From NCBI GenBank assembly GCA_030068145.1, contig JAPJBO010000028.1, positions 310,001 to 374,000 on the forward strand: 64,000 nucleotides of DNA, read 5' to 3'. Numbering within the stretch: position 1 is the first letter of the stretch; every line of letters starts with the position of its first letter. A model generated the notes under the pieces. The model searched no databases and was not told the DNA's origin. It worked only from the letters and a program-made list of their open reading frames with translations. The translations under genes and the position numbers were made by a program. Below, in pieces: positions 1 through 12,715 of the stretch. This DNA is from Diplonema papillatum (Eukaryota; Euglenozoa; Diplonemea; Diplonemida; Diplonemidae).

Positions 1-300
1 GTTGGACACAAAAAGACGGCCCGAGCGGTTATTGGTGACAGATCAGAATTCCGAACCCAGAAGTGGGAAGCGATCAACCATCAACCAGGCACGCAAAAAT
101 ACGGGGCGCCATTGTTCCACCGATTCGCCGGGTCACCCAAGCGGATGCAGTGCAGGGCTGCAAATGTCCAGCATTGAAAGCGATTGCAGGTTCTTCTAAT
201 GAACACGCTCAACGACGAGCCGCGCCCGTCCGCAGTCCGCGTATCCCAGCACCAGGAAACACCGGCAGTTTCAGGGCTCGGTTCTATCAGCCAACTTCAC

Positions 301-418
301 GTTTTCGTTGAACGCAGTGCCTGATCGTTTTTACGTACAGCTGGATTCAGGACGCAAGTGAAAACGCCACGGTTTGCGTTCTCAATTCCTCCAACATGTC
401 ATGTTTCATTGTTTGGTA
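301..418 (+). repeat. Dispersed repeat, family 9
   Basis: It contains gttgaacgcagtgcctgatc, ctggattcaggacgcaagtg and aaaacgccacggtttgcg. Other copies lie at 30264-30385 and 52838-52945, with shorter pieces at 45555-45605 and 50463-50520. Confidence 0.85.
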
Positions 419-1730
419 AGAAAGAAAAAGAGAGCGAAAGGGCAAGAATACGCAAACTAAAAGATGACAACAGCCAGAGCCAGAGAGAACGATCTACCAG
501 TGCACAGGACACTCTTGCCACGAACAGAGCCGAGATACGACACACAGGGGAGAAAAGACGAAAAGAAGGATATACGAGAAGAACAAGGAGACGAGGACTT
601 AAAGAAGGGACGAGGACAGCGAATATCGAGGAAGAACTGGATCCAACATAAGGTGGGAGAGCTTGTAGTGTTTCGGCGGTCAGTTCGGTGCTAACAATGT
701 TGCGGGTTCCCCTGCAATGTATTGTTAGGCTACAAAGACGTAGCCATAGGTTGGTGGTTGATCAGTATTCCCAACCTGGAAAAGAACAAGACAAGTGGGA
801 GGATCCACCGGCACGCTTAAACAAAAACGAAGGCCGCCTGTCCTTCTAAGCAATTTAGTTTACGCCACTCATTATCTCATGCTCCCAACAAGACCCGCTG
901 GGGGGACAGAAATATTGCCCCGGGAAAATCTGCGTCCACAGCGGCCGCTTCTTCTTTGATTCTTCGACGCCGGCTAATCCTAACCTACTGGTCTAAGGGT
1001 TGGACTTTCCCCCGCTTTTCGGCAAGGGAAAATACCAATCAGCTCGGCGGGTGCAGTGTTTGGCTTTAACCTCAGGACCGCCTTCGGCGACACTGCTACG
1101 ATGCTAACACATGTCATACATGTGATTGCATGCCTGGGGCATACCAAGTGGGTCGCGTTTCGTCTCCAATCGGAGGGAAGAATTCTCGTTTGGTGACAAC
1201 CCCTTCTTGCCTTTCGCGCCACTCCATCCTGGACCGCGCCCACTTCAGGGTGTGGATTCGGTCCCAAAGGTTTTGCCAGGGTTTACTTGAGGCCGCCAGG
1301 TGAAGAATCTCAAAGGAGGAATGCTGTAGCCCGCACGAATCACAGGGAAATCTAGGTTCAGTGCCGGGCGCGAGCGTCTCAAGAAACTCCATCCATTGAA
1401 AAACACGTTCCGCGAAGCCCGTGGGGCGCAAGCAGGCGGGCGAATCGGCTCTCCTTTTTACATTTTGTTCTACACGGCTACTAAGCGCCTCTTTTTTCTC
1501 TCTAAAACTGTAGGGGGGAGGGGGATGTCAAGCCTTGGTTGAAAAGGATGCGTGAGAGTGCAGCTTGCAGCGCTGAGCTGCGCCCACTCGCGCTTTGGTT
1601 TGTTTTGTTTCGGCGTTGTTGGCTCTGTGCACGTCGTCTTGCGTGCCGTGGCGACTTCGTTTCTTTAGTGGTTCAGAGGTTCGGTGTTTTAGCGTTTCCG
1701 GTTGACCATTGAGGCTGTGAGGCGGGTAGT

Positions 1731-1828
1731 ATGAGGGTAGTAGGGGTAGTAGGTATGATTAAACAGAGAGAGAGAGACGAGTTAGAGTGCAGGGACCATC
1801 TCTCCGGGGAGTTTCCGGTCTCCTCACG
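1731..1828 (+). mobile_element. About 95-bp inserted element, family 3
   Basis: It contains agagagacgagttagagtgc, agggaccatctc and gtttccggtctcctcac. The flanking sequence is repeated at 39118-39265 without this piece, so the insertion is directly visible. Other copies lie at 2974-3034, 11346-11406 and, inverted, 55256-55315. Confidence 0.82.
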
Positions 1829-2521
1829 TATACACTTTTACTACGGCTAGCCAAGTTTGTAAGTGTTGCGACCGACACCAATCTTTAAGCGTTATCTTGC
1901 TCCTTTTGCTGGCTCTATTCCCGAGCGGCTTTCGACTTTCTGCCGTCAGATCCCACTAAGTCTATCGTAAACCTCCCGTTCTGTCTCGTTTGTCTTCGCT
2001 TTCGATCTCCGTTCACCTCGGCACAAATTTGTAGGCAGCCTTGTCAGATGAGTGGTCAAACATGCGTTCACAAGTTCTGAGCGTGCCAGGTGGCTGTTTG
2101 CAACTTGGTGAAGCCGGCACTGAATAATCGGCTGAGGCCCTGGATGTGTCAGCACATTCTTAGTACCGCGTGGGCGGAAAAGTGTACAAGCCGGGCTGGT
2201 GCGTACGCATTTCTTCGTGTTTTCTTCCAAAGCCAATTCAGCCACAACCCCGGTTTTGATAACCGAGATCGTACTTAACAACATTTATACTGAAGGCAAC
2301 ATATCCGGAACAACAGTTGCACATGAAAAGAAGAACGAAGCTAACGACAGTTTCACAACACAAGAAACACGAAGCACAATATTTGTTGCCGTATCTTTTC
2401 AGCACCATTGATCAGTTGATGCTTGGTCGTCCATTAGTTTGTTTTTCAAGTGCAAGCTCCAACTCCGGGAAACGTTGTTCTTCTGGAAAAAAGGATTGTA
2501 AAAAACGATTGCAAAATTCCT

Positions 2522-2619
2522 AAGTTGCAGCCCACAAGAAAGGTCAAGTGGCTTGTTCGCTGCGTAGGAGTTTTGCGCAGCGAACAAGTAACTTGACCCT
2601 TCTTGTGGGTTTGCAACTT
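2522..2619. repeat. Near-perfect hairpin with arms of about 43 bases
   Basis: aagttgcagcccacaagaaa through cttgttcgctgcg is followed by a ten-base loop and its reverse complement through to ttgtgggtttgcaactt. A small foldback element or a stem-loop RNA is possible. Confidence 0.9.
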
Positions 2620-2973
2620 TACTGCACGAGGGGCCATCCAAAGGAAAGGGCCCTGGTTGCGTTTGAAGAAGAGCTGAAAGGCCTGCAAACTACCGGAGAT
2701 GCCCTGTACCAAAGCGCAACGCTCCCTCGGTACAGCGCCGGCAACCTCAGAATGTCGTCCATTTGGTGTTATCTCTGCGCTTTTGCTTGACAGCACAAAA
2801 ACACAGAAACTCCTTCGACAGACATTCGCCTGCGCGTGAAATTCGTCAGCGAAGAATCCTCTTGCGCTGTCGCGCCGCGGGCAAAGACATCGAAAAAGGG
2901 TGGGAACATTTCTGGAAGACAGGGTCCTTTTGCGAAAGCAAAATAAATGCGTGGTTTTGTTGAAAAACTAAAG

Positions 2974-3034
2974 AGAGAGAAAGAGAGACGAGTGAGAGTG
3001 CAGAGACCATCTGTCCAGAGAGTTTCCGGTCACC
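2974..3034 (+). repeat. Family 3 copy
   Basis: It matches the core of the 1731 element (gagacgagtgagagtgcaga to gtttccggtcacc) with a few substitutions. Confidence 0.8.
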
Positions 3035-3289
3035 TTCCTCACAGTTCCCTAAAGGCGAGGATCGAATAATAACAGTTATTTGACACGCGACACTTCAGCC
3101 TCCCCGAGACTTTTCTTCATCATTCGGCAACGGATAATAAACTCACGTCTTATTGTTCTTCTCCTAGTCGTGCTTCTTTTTTATGCTGCCGTCCGGTCTT
3201 AGTGCCACTGCGGAAAAGGAGAACGCTGCGTAGAAACAAATCAACCGACAATAAAAGTACGTGTGTAGTTTTCATGTGCACAAAACTAC

Positions 3290-3535
3290 GCGTCATGTGC
3301 GACGAAAATACTTCCGGAGTTGGAGCTTGCACTGACAAACGAAGGGACAGATGATCAGCATCAACTGGCCAATGGTGATGAACACGGCATGATGGCAAGG
3401 CCAAAGTTTTTGGTTCTTCGCGTGTACACTGTACAGGGTATAAAACTCTCTGGGGAGGGCGGTTTCCTGTGCTAACACTTTTTCGTCGGCTTCGTTTTCT
3501 CTTTCATGTGCAAGCCGTTGTTCCGGAAATGTTCC
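3290..3535. repeat. Dispersed repeat, family 10
   Basis: It shares ccggagttggagcttgcac and tttggttcttcgcgtgtaca with 58597-58725 in the same orientation, and with 2290-2475 inverted. Confidence 0.75.
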
Positions 3536-3611
3536 CGTCAGTACACAGAACACGAACTATTACACTATAACAGAAAATCCACGATCCAACGCCAATTCGT
3601 CTCGTGCCCGT

Positions 3612-6600
3612 TCAGACCCCCGCCTTGCGGAGCAGCGAGAGGGCGTGGAAGCTGCCGTCGCCGCACAGCACGTCGAGCCCGGTGCCGGGGCTGGTGAAGA
3701 AGACGTCGTGCGCTCGCGACAAGGACGTGGTGCTCGCCGTCGGTCCGACTTGCGGCGCGTCGTTTTCTTCGGGGCTCGGTGTGCGCGTCAACGACCGGTG
3801 GGTGCGGTATGGGGTCGCGCCGGAGTCTTCCTGCAGAAGGGAGAAAGGGATAGCCGGATCGGTGCAGAGGTCAGAGTCGTCGAAGGCCGGCATGAACAAC
3901 GGAGACCCAAGCGGGACGTGCCCGGAGACATCCCCGTGGCGGGTTGTGTACCGCCCGGGGAAGTCGGACCCCCCTTTGCTTCCGGGGGCGCCGGGCGCCT
4001 TGTTGTGCGATTCGCCGGCGTGCACTTCCCAGCGCGCTTCGGCGACCGCCAGCTTCCGTTCGGCGGACATCCACCGCTTCTCCATGTCCAAGGCGCGGGC
4101 TGCCTCGCCGACGTTGCTGCGCTGGGCTTCGAACAGCTCCTTTTCGACGAACGCGAGGGCCTCCGTCGTTTCGACGAGCTCGGCGGTGGCCCGCTCGCAG
4201 GCGGCCTGCGCGTGCTGCATTTTTTCCTCGAGCGCCGACGCCTCTTCGTAGAGCCGCGCCTCGGTTTCCGCCGACTCGGCGCGCAGCGCCAGGTACATGA
4301 TTTCGGCTTCGTCTGCTTCGAGCTGCGTCTCCCGCTCGCGCTCCTGTTTCAGACTGTCCTCAAGGGACCGCTTCTGTGGGGCGTTTGCTTTGCATGTGAG
4401 GAAGATCTACAAGGGTATGATGTCATGAGGTCACAAGTCTGTGCACGGCAGCCAACTTCGTGGCTAGCGACAGAGCTTTACCTGCGTACATGCGTACAGC
4501 GGCAGGCCTGAGAAGCCATTATAAACTTCCAGTGAAATGGCCGAGCTTGTCAGACAGTCTCGTAGCCTAGATATGCCCACTTCGAAGTCAACATCAGCGG
4601 CGACTTGCAAACATGTGGCACTTCGACGAGGCTGTGTTTGGAAGAGGGGTCCTCAGCTTCGACGCGGTGAGAGCGCCGTGCCTGCCCACACCCCCTGCCG
4701 CACCCACTAACGACGCCGAAGAGTAAGATACTGAATCTCCACAGGCAGTGTGGGGGCTGGCACCGGTGCAGGCCGGTATCCAGGGCTCAGCTGTTCGGAA
4801 GAGTGTCCGCTGTAACATCCATTTTGTTGCGAAAGCTGCTCAGCGCATCCACTCTCCACCCTGGGTCTCAAAATATTGGGAAGGCGCTTTCTTTTGGTTG
4901 TGTCTGCTTTTACGTTAACACTCCGCGAAGACTTATTTTCCAGTATGTTTATGAGTACCGGTGGATCGTTTTCCCACGTATTTACGATCAACCACCAAAA
5001 CATGCTGTAAGTTCGAAAGACACCAGAATTCGCCCCAGTCGTGACGAGCTACGAACAGCCGCCTGACAAACCAGACTCACACCGCTGTCCTGTCTGCAGA
5101 CACTCAGGTTCCGGTCCGCCTTATGTGTCCGTGGCTTAAAGGACCGAAACACGGCACAGACGGGACCAGTGCGGTGTTGAGCACATACCCATTCCAAGCA
5201 CGTTCTTGCAATCACCCCCCCCCCCCCCCCCCCCCCCGGACAAATCAGCACACCTGCATCGTCTCCTGCAGCTCTTCCAGCTTCTGCTCGAGCGACGCTT
5301 TCCCGGCGTGGATGCTGTTTTCGGCGGCCTGCACCTGCATGAGCAGCTGCGAGCGCTCGGACTCGAGCGACGAGCAGCTGTCGTGCGCCCGCCGCACCTC
5401 GCGCCGGAGGTCTGCGGCCTCCTTTTCGAGCGCCGCGCGCCCTCGTTCGGCGTCGCGGCGCGACGCGTCGAGCTGCTGCCGCAAATCGCGGACCGTCGCC
5501 TCCCGCGCCTCCGCCTCCTGCACCAGCTCTTGGACCCGGGCCCTCTCGGTCTCGAGGAGAGCCGCCGGCGCGTCGGGCGCGCTGGCGTCGAGAGCGGACA
5601 GCTGCAGCCGCAGGCCGGCTTCGGAGCGACGAGATTCAGCCAGTGCGTCTTGCAGCTGTTCGACGGCGGCCGCCGCCTCGCCGAGGGGGGCGTTGACGGG
5701 GGCCGCCCCGCCCGCTTGGGTTAGCAGCTCTGTCTTCTGCGCTCGGACTTCCCGTTCAGACAGGAGGATGGCGCCTTGCAGCCTCTCGTTGTCCGCTTTC
5801 AGCTGCGCGGTGCGCGCGGCGTATTCGTCGGCGGACTGCCGGAGGGTCTCGATCTCGGCCTGCAGGCTGTTGATGGTGTCCTGCTTCGCGACCGAGTCCT
5901 GCTCCAGGAGGTCCACTGTTTTGCACTTCTCCCCGAGGATGGCCTGCGCATCCGCAAGGGCACCCGCCTGCGACTCGACGGCTTCGAGGGCGGTGTTCAG
6001 CTCCGTTTTGAGGCTGAGCGTGACTTCGTCCGCCTGCTCCAAGCACGCGACCCTCTCCCGCAGGGTGTCACACTCGGCGCGGATGCCGAGGGATTCGGCT
6101 TCGAAGTCTTCGAGGCTCTTCAGCTTCTGCTGGCAGTACAGCAGCTTCGCTTCGAGTTCGGCCGCCCGTTCCGTAGTGTCCCGCAGGGCAGCCCGGTCGG
6201 TTTCCGCCGTCGCGGCGAGCTTCGAGAGCTGCGCGATTTCGTCGGTTTTTTCGGCGGCGTCGGCCTCGAGCACCTGGACGTGCCGCCGCTCGACTTCCAT
6301 GGCCGCTTCATGCCGCGTGCGCTCGTTGGAGAGCTCCTGGGAAATCTCCGCCTTGCCTTGCTCGGCGGCTTCGTCGGCGCGCCGGAGCCTTTCCGTCAGC
6401 TCCGCCAGCCGGGCGGTGCTTGCCTCGGCGGCGTCGGAGAGCGCCTGGCGCTCCTCGCACAGCCGCGCGACGGTGACGTCGGCGGCGGCCAGGCTCGCCT
6501 TCAGCTCGCGGGCGACGGCTTCGCCGCGGGACTCGGCGGTCTTGCGGTGCCGCACCTCGTCGGCGATGACGCCGTGCGCCTCGCTCAGCGCGGTTTCCAG

Positions 6601-9600
6601 GTTCTGCACCGCCGTCGCGCGCGTGTTCGACTCTTCGCGCAGGGCGGTGATTTCTGCCGAGTAACGCTCGGCGAGCCCCTGTGTGGTTTTGACATGTTTC
6701 GCGTTGGGGTTATTTTGAGTACAGTGAGCCACATGGACTAGCATGCACTGTGTGCCTTCAGACATGTTTAGCACATGAGTGCTGTAAAGTGCCATGAAGG
6801 CGGGCAAGCACTGTTCACAGGCTAATGTTCCTTATGACGTCGTCCGCTGGGTGTGCCAACGATGATGAGGATCAGGTCAAACTAGTCATTTCCAGGGTCT
6901 TTAGCGGTTACGTAGCCCGCATCGGCCGGCTGCTTTCATTGATGCAACATGATAGCTATCCGTGCTTCTAGACTGTTCCCTGAGTCAAGTAGTCATGCAG
7001 TCAGGGTATTGTTTTAGTTGATAACCTTTTTATGTGTTTCCGGTGATGATCGCTCAGTCCGGTGCGAGCCAATTCACCCCCTGGAAAACGACGTAGCTCG
7101 ATTCCGCGGCAATCACACTCGAGTATGCTCAATCTTTTGCTGCTCGAATTACACCGGCGATGCAGATCATCGCCAAGATCGCAGCGCTAGCGCTGAGAGT
7201 ACCGCATTCTGCGATTTGCAAGGCGGCAACTGCCTCCTCGAGTATTTTATTATTTCCTACAACGCATGCTTGTGTCTGTCACTCTCGTCCACCGCTCCTG
7301 CTCTGCTTGCCACGCGCCTTATGGTTGGAGTAAAAGGTGAAACAAGCTACTTTGTTTCTCTGGACGGATTGGGAGCGGCAAACCTGTCGTTCGGATTACT
7401 ATTAGTCTTCAAAGAAACAAGTTTCTTTTCCTACAAAAAGAAAAGGGTGATGACGAACCTGCTGCCCGGCCGCTTCAGCCTCGGCCGCGGAGAGGGCGAG
7501 TTGGAGGTCGTTCAGTTTGCGGTGCTGCTCCTTGAGCTTCGTTTCGGCGTCCCGCAGCTTCTGGTCGTGCTCCTGGAGCCGGTCGTTCTTCTCGGCGATC
7601 GACGCCGCCTGCGCGTCCTTCAGCTGCGCGATGGCTTGCTCGGTCTCCGCACCCCGGCTTTGCAGGGCAGTAATCCGCATTTCCTGGTTGATGAGCTCCC
7701 CCTTCAGCTGGTTGATCTCACTCTGCTTCTGGTCCCGCTGCGTGCGCAGGTCCTTCTCGAGCGACTCGATCTTGGCGTCCTTTGCCTTCGACTCCCGAAG
7801 CAGCTGCAGGGCTCGGCTCTCGCCTTCGCCGACTTTCCGTTGCTCCGCCAGCAGCCTGTTTTCCAAGTCGCGTAGGGCGAGGTCTCTCGATCCGACGTCG
7901 CCCCCCTTTTTTTTGACGTCCGCCTCGAGCTCTTTGACGCGGGTCTGCTCCCTCTCCAAGCGGGCCGCCAAGTCTTCGCACGCCGACCCGACGCCGCGTT
8001 TTTGCGTCAGCTCGGTCGCAAGGGCTTCGATGCGGGCGTCCTTCGCGTCGATGTCGGCGGCGAGGGCTGAGTTCCGCCTCTGCAGCCTGCAGTTGTCCGA
8101 CGTTTCCTTGTGCAGCCGGGTCTCGATCGCTTGGAGGTCGGACGACTGCCGAGTCAGCGCCGCTTCAGCCGGCTCTCTGGAGACCGTCGCGGTGGCCAGC
8201 TCGCGCTGCAACCTGCCGACTTGGTCGTTACTCGCGTTCAGCTGCTGCTGCAACGCAGACACGTCACCGCGGAGCCTGCTGATCGTTAGCTGGTCCGCCC
8301 GTGGGGGGGGCTCCCTGGTGTCTCTTTGCGAGGGGTCGGCCGCGACGCTGCTCTCTCCCGCGTGGAAGGTTTCGGGGTTCCTTCCGGTGCTGTTGTTGTA
8401 GACCGACGCCAGCTTGGTCGTGGGGGCCTGCCGGCTGTTCCAGCGGGTGGGCGGCGTTTCGAAGCGGGTTTCCCGCAGTTCCGCCGCGGCGGAGGTTTTC
8501 GGGGTCTTGTCCATCATGCGGGCCTGCGCTTCTTTCGCCTGGTCGATCTCCGCCTCGAGAGCCAGCGCCCGGCTTTGATGCTGGCGGCGGTCCGCGCTCC
8601 AGTGCGCCACGCCTCCTATGTCCCGGAGACTGACCGACTCCCGTGTCGTGGCGCTGCCCACTCCTCCGTTGCGGAAGTCCCGTCGGGAGCTGTCGTAGGC
8701 GTTCTGCTCGGTTAATTTAGGCGTCGGTACCCTGCCCTCCACGAACCGGGGGGCGGGGGCAGAATCTCGGTTCAATGCTTGGGGCCGAAACAATGGTAAA
8801 TTCGCGGTGGGTACCCCACTGAGGGAATTTGTGTACAGAGGAGGTGCGGAAGTGCGCGTATGAACAACACAGGTAGTGGGTTGTTTCTCCTCCGCGAACC
8901 GTTGGAAACCTCCTTGTTCTTAGAGTTATAGTTCGCTTGAGCATCCGGGATTTTAGAGTCTCCGGGCAAAATCTTCGTTCAACGCTTGACGGGAACATTT
9001 CCGGAACAACCCGGTTTTACTACTATACCGCGTTGGGCGTCTAAGAGAACCCACTTAACACCCCTCAAATCCCGGAATCTCAAGCGAACGTTAGCTCGGA
9101 AAACTACAAACGGTCTGCCCTGTTGTGATTTTCCCTGTCATTCATCGGTTTGACGCCGATTGTCCGTTTATCATCGCCTTTAAGCCCCACTTCGTCAAGA
9201 CTTCTTTCGGGGGAAATACTCGAGGGACTGCCTTGTGCTCATTTCGAAGGAGGCTGGAGGGGGAGAAAACAATACAACTACAAAGTGGGTCTTATTTTGT
9301 TGAACGCTTACGCCCGGCACTAAACCCAGATTTACCTGTGTTTCGTGTGGGCTACAGCACATTTACCTCCTTTGATCTATCGCAACTGGCAGTCTCCTCA
9401 AGCATTTCCTACAAAGCAGGTGCCGCAGCCGACCATTGTCCGGAGGAAAATGGAAAGCGGACGGAACTTGGAGCCCCGTAGCCTGCTTCACCCACTCCAC
9501 CGCGGCCTCCCTGCTCCACTTCATCCCTTTTTGTTCTTCGCTTACACCACCGTGTGTTGTTTTCTCACTCAGGACCTTTGACCTGTTGTGTTTGTGTGAT

Positions 9601-10201
9601 TTGTCGTGTAGGGGAAGACCCGCATGACCTCACGTCCGTTCAACACGTGGTTCGGTAGTTACAGCACTTTGGATCCCTTCTGTTCTTTGTCGGGCAGCAT
9701 CGTCGAGCATTTCCTTTCAAGCTGGCGCTTGTGTACAAAAAAAAACGCATGCTGACCTGCAATCGGGAGGAGTTCTCCAAGGTCACGGCGGAGTGCCCGC
9801 GGCTGGCCGGCGGCGTCGTGGCGCGATGCGACGTCGACGCGAGCCGAGCTGCGGACGACGGGCTGTCAAGGCGGGGCTGCGGCCGCGCGCTCGCGGTCGT
9901 CAGCCCCGACAGCGACGGCCGGTAGCTGACACGAGGCGAGACGGCGGGCGGCAGCATCCGGTCGCGGTGCGCGGACGAAGGCTGCTGCTGCTGCTGCTGC
10001 TGCTGGCCCGCCGACGAGTGCGGCGGCCCCGGCGGCGCGATCGGCTTCGCCGCCGAAGACGCGTGGTGGCCGTTCTGCGCGCTCGACACGCCGAGGCTCG
10101 ACGTCCGGCGTTGACCGGGCCTCTCGTAATTCGACTGGAAGGAGCGTCGGAAGCTGTCCACGGCCGACGCCGTCGCCTCCAAGTTGGATATGGGTCGGTA
10201 C
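3612..10201 (-). CDS. Long coiled-coil protein, four exons seen, 5' end not found
   Basis: Four minus-strand exons join in phase: 10201-9757, 8736-7459, 6678-5254 and 4373-3612 (about 1300 residues). All junctions after the first are phase 0 with GT donors (gtcagc, gttcgt, gtgtgc) and acceptors such as cacag. The exact acceptor near 8736 is the weakest point, because a gag|GGC site is needed to keep the frame. The first exon is low complexity, rich in Ser, Pro and Arg, with a run of eight Gln coded by CAG. Exons 2 to 4 are almost wholly heptad-like, rich in Glu, Ala, Leu, Arg and Gln, and predict a long coiled coil. The last about 130 residues are non-helical and rich in Gly, Ser, Thr and Pro. 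No enzymatic motif is visible. A cytoskeletal, flagellar or centrosomal scaffold is likely by composition only. The first exon needs a preceding exon ending in phase 2, which I could not find above 10201. Confidence 0.72.
5036..5237 (+). repeat. Dispersed repeat, family 6, ending in 23 C
   Basis: It matches 41238-41440 inverted (cgaacagccgcctgacaaac, ggcttaaaggaccgaaacac, ccattccaagcacgttcttgc). The C tract (5215-5237) ends about 15 bases from the 5' splice site at 5254. Confidence 0.88.
9212..9409 (+). mobile_element. MITE-like element, family 1 (198 bp)
   Basis: It starts ggaaatactcgagggactgc and ends with the imperfect inverted form (gcagtctcctcaagcatttc), giving about 22-bp terminal inverted repeats. 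The interior carries ttgttgaacgcttacgcccg and gtgggctacagcacatttac. It lies in an intron of the coiled-coil gene at 3612-10201. Confidence 0.85.
9528..9733 (+). repeat. Dispersed repeat, family 5
   Basis: About 205 bases match 58190-58392 in inverted orientation (for example gttcttcgcttacaccaccg, gtccgttcaacacgtggttc, gtcgggcagcatcgtcgagc). It lies about 22 bases from the 5' splice site at 9757. Confidence 0.88.
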
Positions 10202-11345
10202 CTGCGTGGCGTGTAGCGTCGTTCACGGTTTAGAAAACCGGTGTTTGGAAGTCTCCGGTATACCGTAGAGACGCGGGGTGGGGGTGGAGTAACACTTGAG
10301 TTTCGTTTTGCGATCCTGACTACTCTCTACAGCCAAGAACCGCAACGCGCTTTCAATCAAGGTTGAAGCCGCACATGCCATTTTGCACGAAGGTTGGTGA
10401 AGGAAAATATGCGTACCTGTCTCGGGTTGGCGACTTATACTCAAGCTCGCGGGCGCTATTGCTTGTGTACCTGCGAGATTGAGGGTTCACATTGGTGCAA
10501 GGATCTGGAGTCTGAGTGTCGGCAGTCTCACGCGTGATGTCTGTCGACGATGACGGATAGATGCCTGGTGTTCATCTGCGTCGTTTGGCGGAGACACAAG
10601 GGTCACAGCGGGTCAACACAGGTGAATCACGGAAAGGTTGAGTGGTCGCAAGGAATCGAAAGCTTCTTCCTGTTTCTGAGATTTTCTCATTCAACATCCT
10701 ACGCAAGAGTTCCACAGCTCCTACAGGCAAGGACAAGGGAATTTAAAGTATGGTTAACCCTTTACGGACGGGATCAAAAATATGTCGAAAAAGCCAGAAC
10801 CCGAGCTGGAGTTCGGACACTCCAGAGTGCAGACACGTTGAAAATGATAAACCTTTGCTGCTGTGAACAGAACTTTGCCAAGGAGCACTAGGTTTCCCAT
10901 TTTGGAGTCGGGAAGCTCTCGAAATTGACTATCCAGACTTTCTGCGCGCTGGACAACCTCCCACCCCCTCCGTTCAAGGGGTGAAAAGGAAACATACCCT
11001 CGCGATGTGCTGCTATAGCTGGTAGCTGGGCTTCCGGGCCTCTTCAGGCCCTGCCACGCCTGCGCCATCCTGCTGTGGCACCCTCCCCCGGGTGGACTCG
11101 CTGCTTCCTTCTTACGAAGGCCTCGCGGGCGGTTGCCTACGTGTGCCCCCCCCCTTCTTGTGGCCTGGTTAGCGATGCGGTCAGAATTTCTGAAAAGACT
11201 CGGGGGCCTGCTTTTCAGGCACGCACAAACAAAACAAAGTGCCTGTCCTTTTTTCAGACAAAAAAGGCACCATACTGAGGAGGGTCTACGTAAGTAAGGT
11301 ATGTGGATACTGGCTGAAACCACCAATGACGACAACAAAGGTGCA

Positions 11346-11406
11346 GAGAGAGAGAGACGAGTTAGAGTGAAGGGACCATCTCTCAAGAAGTTTCCGGTCT
11401 CCTCAC
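11346..11406 (+). repeat. Family 3 copy
   Basis: It matches the core of the 1731 element, including gggaccatctctc and tttccggtctcctcac. Confidence 0.82.
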
Positions 11407-12352
11407 TTCGACTTCCAGGTACACACCAATTCACTTAACTCACTCTTAAGAACACTCAGAGCAGAGCACAAACAATATCTCTTCCCATATTGACGAAGGT
11501 CACTCGGAGACGAACGCTGAATTGCAGGTTGGCCCATGTTTCAACGTGAGGGTTCGCTGCCGGCCTACGTAGTCTCTCCTCGGTATGGGTATGGTGCCGT
11601 AGTTGGTGACTGTTTGTCTTCTTGTACCGTATGACCGTCTCTTTCGTGAATTTCTGAAGACAAACGCGCGACACGTAGCGATGACAGGGCACCGTGAGAT
11701 GCACGCGAGGTGCGAATGCGAAGTGCTTTTACCAGGCAGGAGAGCCTGCGGCTCCGCTGGCGACGGGTGAGAGAATAAACGGAAATGCAGGAATAAATGG
11801 CGGAAGGAGACGGGGCGAGCAATGAACCGATGTGGAAGGCAAACGAAAGCGCGCGAAGGGATGCCTTGTTCGTTGTGTTACAATGCAGCGCCGCCTTTGT
11901 TCAATCGCTTCGCGCCGTGTAGCTATAGGTAGTCGGTGCACGTGCCGCGGCAAGTATACCACACAGAACCACACATAACTAGATATCGGCACCCTTCCTC
12001 TTAGTTGCCCCAACTCGTTTCGGGAAAAGTTCATCAGCAACCTTTTCTCGTTTTCGTTTGCGGGCTCTGCGGACCCGTCGCTTGCATGAAAGGGCACGGT
12101 GCGGTGTATGTGCGTGTTTTACGTTGGACTGGGCTAGTTGGATTTCAAATATGCTGTGTACAGTGGACCGGAGCGTCGACCGCCTAGGCTTCGGAAAATG
12201 ACCTCGTTGACCAAAGTCTTGCGGTCAGCGACCGGACTTTTGCAGTCTCTTGATGACAGTCGAGCGCGTACAACGAATTGTAAACTCGATGAACACGACG
12301 GCTACAGCAGGATACGTGCTACTATACAAGCCAACACGGCCAGAAGGTGAAC

Positions 12353-12549
12353 GGAAATACTCGAGGGACTGCCTTGTGCTCATTTCGAAGGAGGCTAGAG
12401 GGGGAGAAAACAATACAACTACAAAGTGGGTCTTTTTTGTTGAACGCTTACACCCGCCACTAAACCCAGGGTTACCTGTGTTTCGTGTGGGCTACAGCAC
12501 ATTTACCTCCTTTGATCTATCGCAACTGGCAATCTCCTCAAGCATTTCC
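12353..12549 (+). mobile_element. MITE-like element, family 1, second full copy
   Basis: The same inverted ends and interior as the copy at 9212 are present with only scattered changes. It is followed by gcaggtgcttatacaaaaaa, a flank shared with the copy at 62049, so the true element may extend about 25 bases past the inverted repeat. Confidence 0.85.
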
Positions 12550-12715
12550 TACAAAGCAGGTGCTTATACAAAAAAATAGCGGCTCGTCTTTCCATATGAG
12601 TGCGGTGTCTTCCGCTGACTACGATGCCAGCACTGCAGGCCGTGAGGTCGCCGCAGAAGTGGCCCAGTTGCCCTTGCGCGGGGATGCGTGGCCGCTGTGG
12701 CTTTCTGACCTTCAC

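Larger units (their letters stand above)
1..3611. other. Gene-free repeat-rich stretch
   Basis: It holds copies of families 3, 9 and 10, the hairpin at 2522 and a decayed inverted family 1 piece near 1322-1373. No credible coding exon was seen on either strand. Confidence 0.6.
10202..12715. other. Gene-free stretch upstream of the long coiled-coil gene
   Basis: It carries a diverged repeat related to 30005-30190 (10745-10990), family 3 at 11346 and family 1 at 12353. The missing first exon of the coiled-coil gene may lie here, but I could not find one ending in phase 2. Confidence 0.5.

Noticed and set aside
358..694. Plus-strand basic frames near the window start
   Set aside because: They begin within a family 9 repeat and continue in a purine-rich low-complexity stretch.
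5123..6664. Long plus-strand open frame of 513 codons, Ser/Arg/Ala-rich
   Set aside because: It is the antisense of the coiled-coil exon 6678-5254, kept open by its GC-rich codons; it has no domain and an unnatural serine content.
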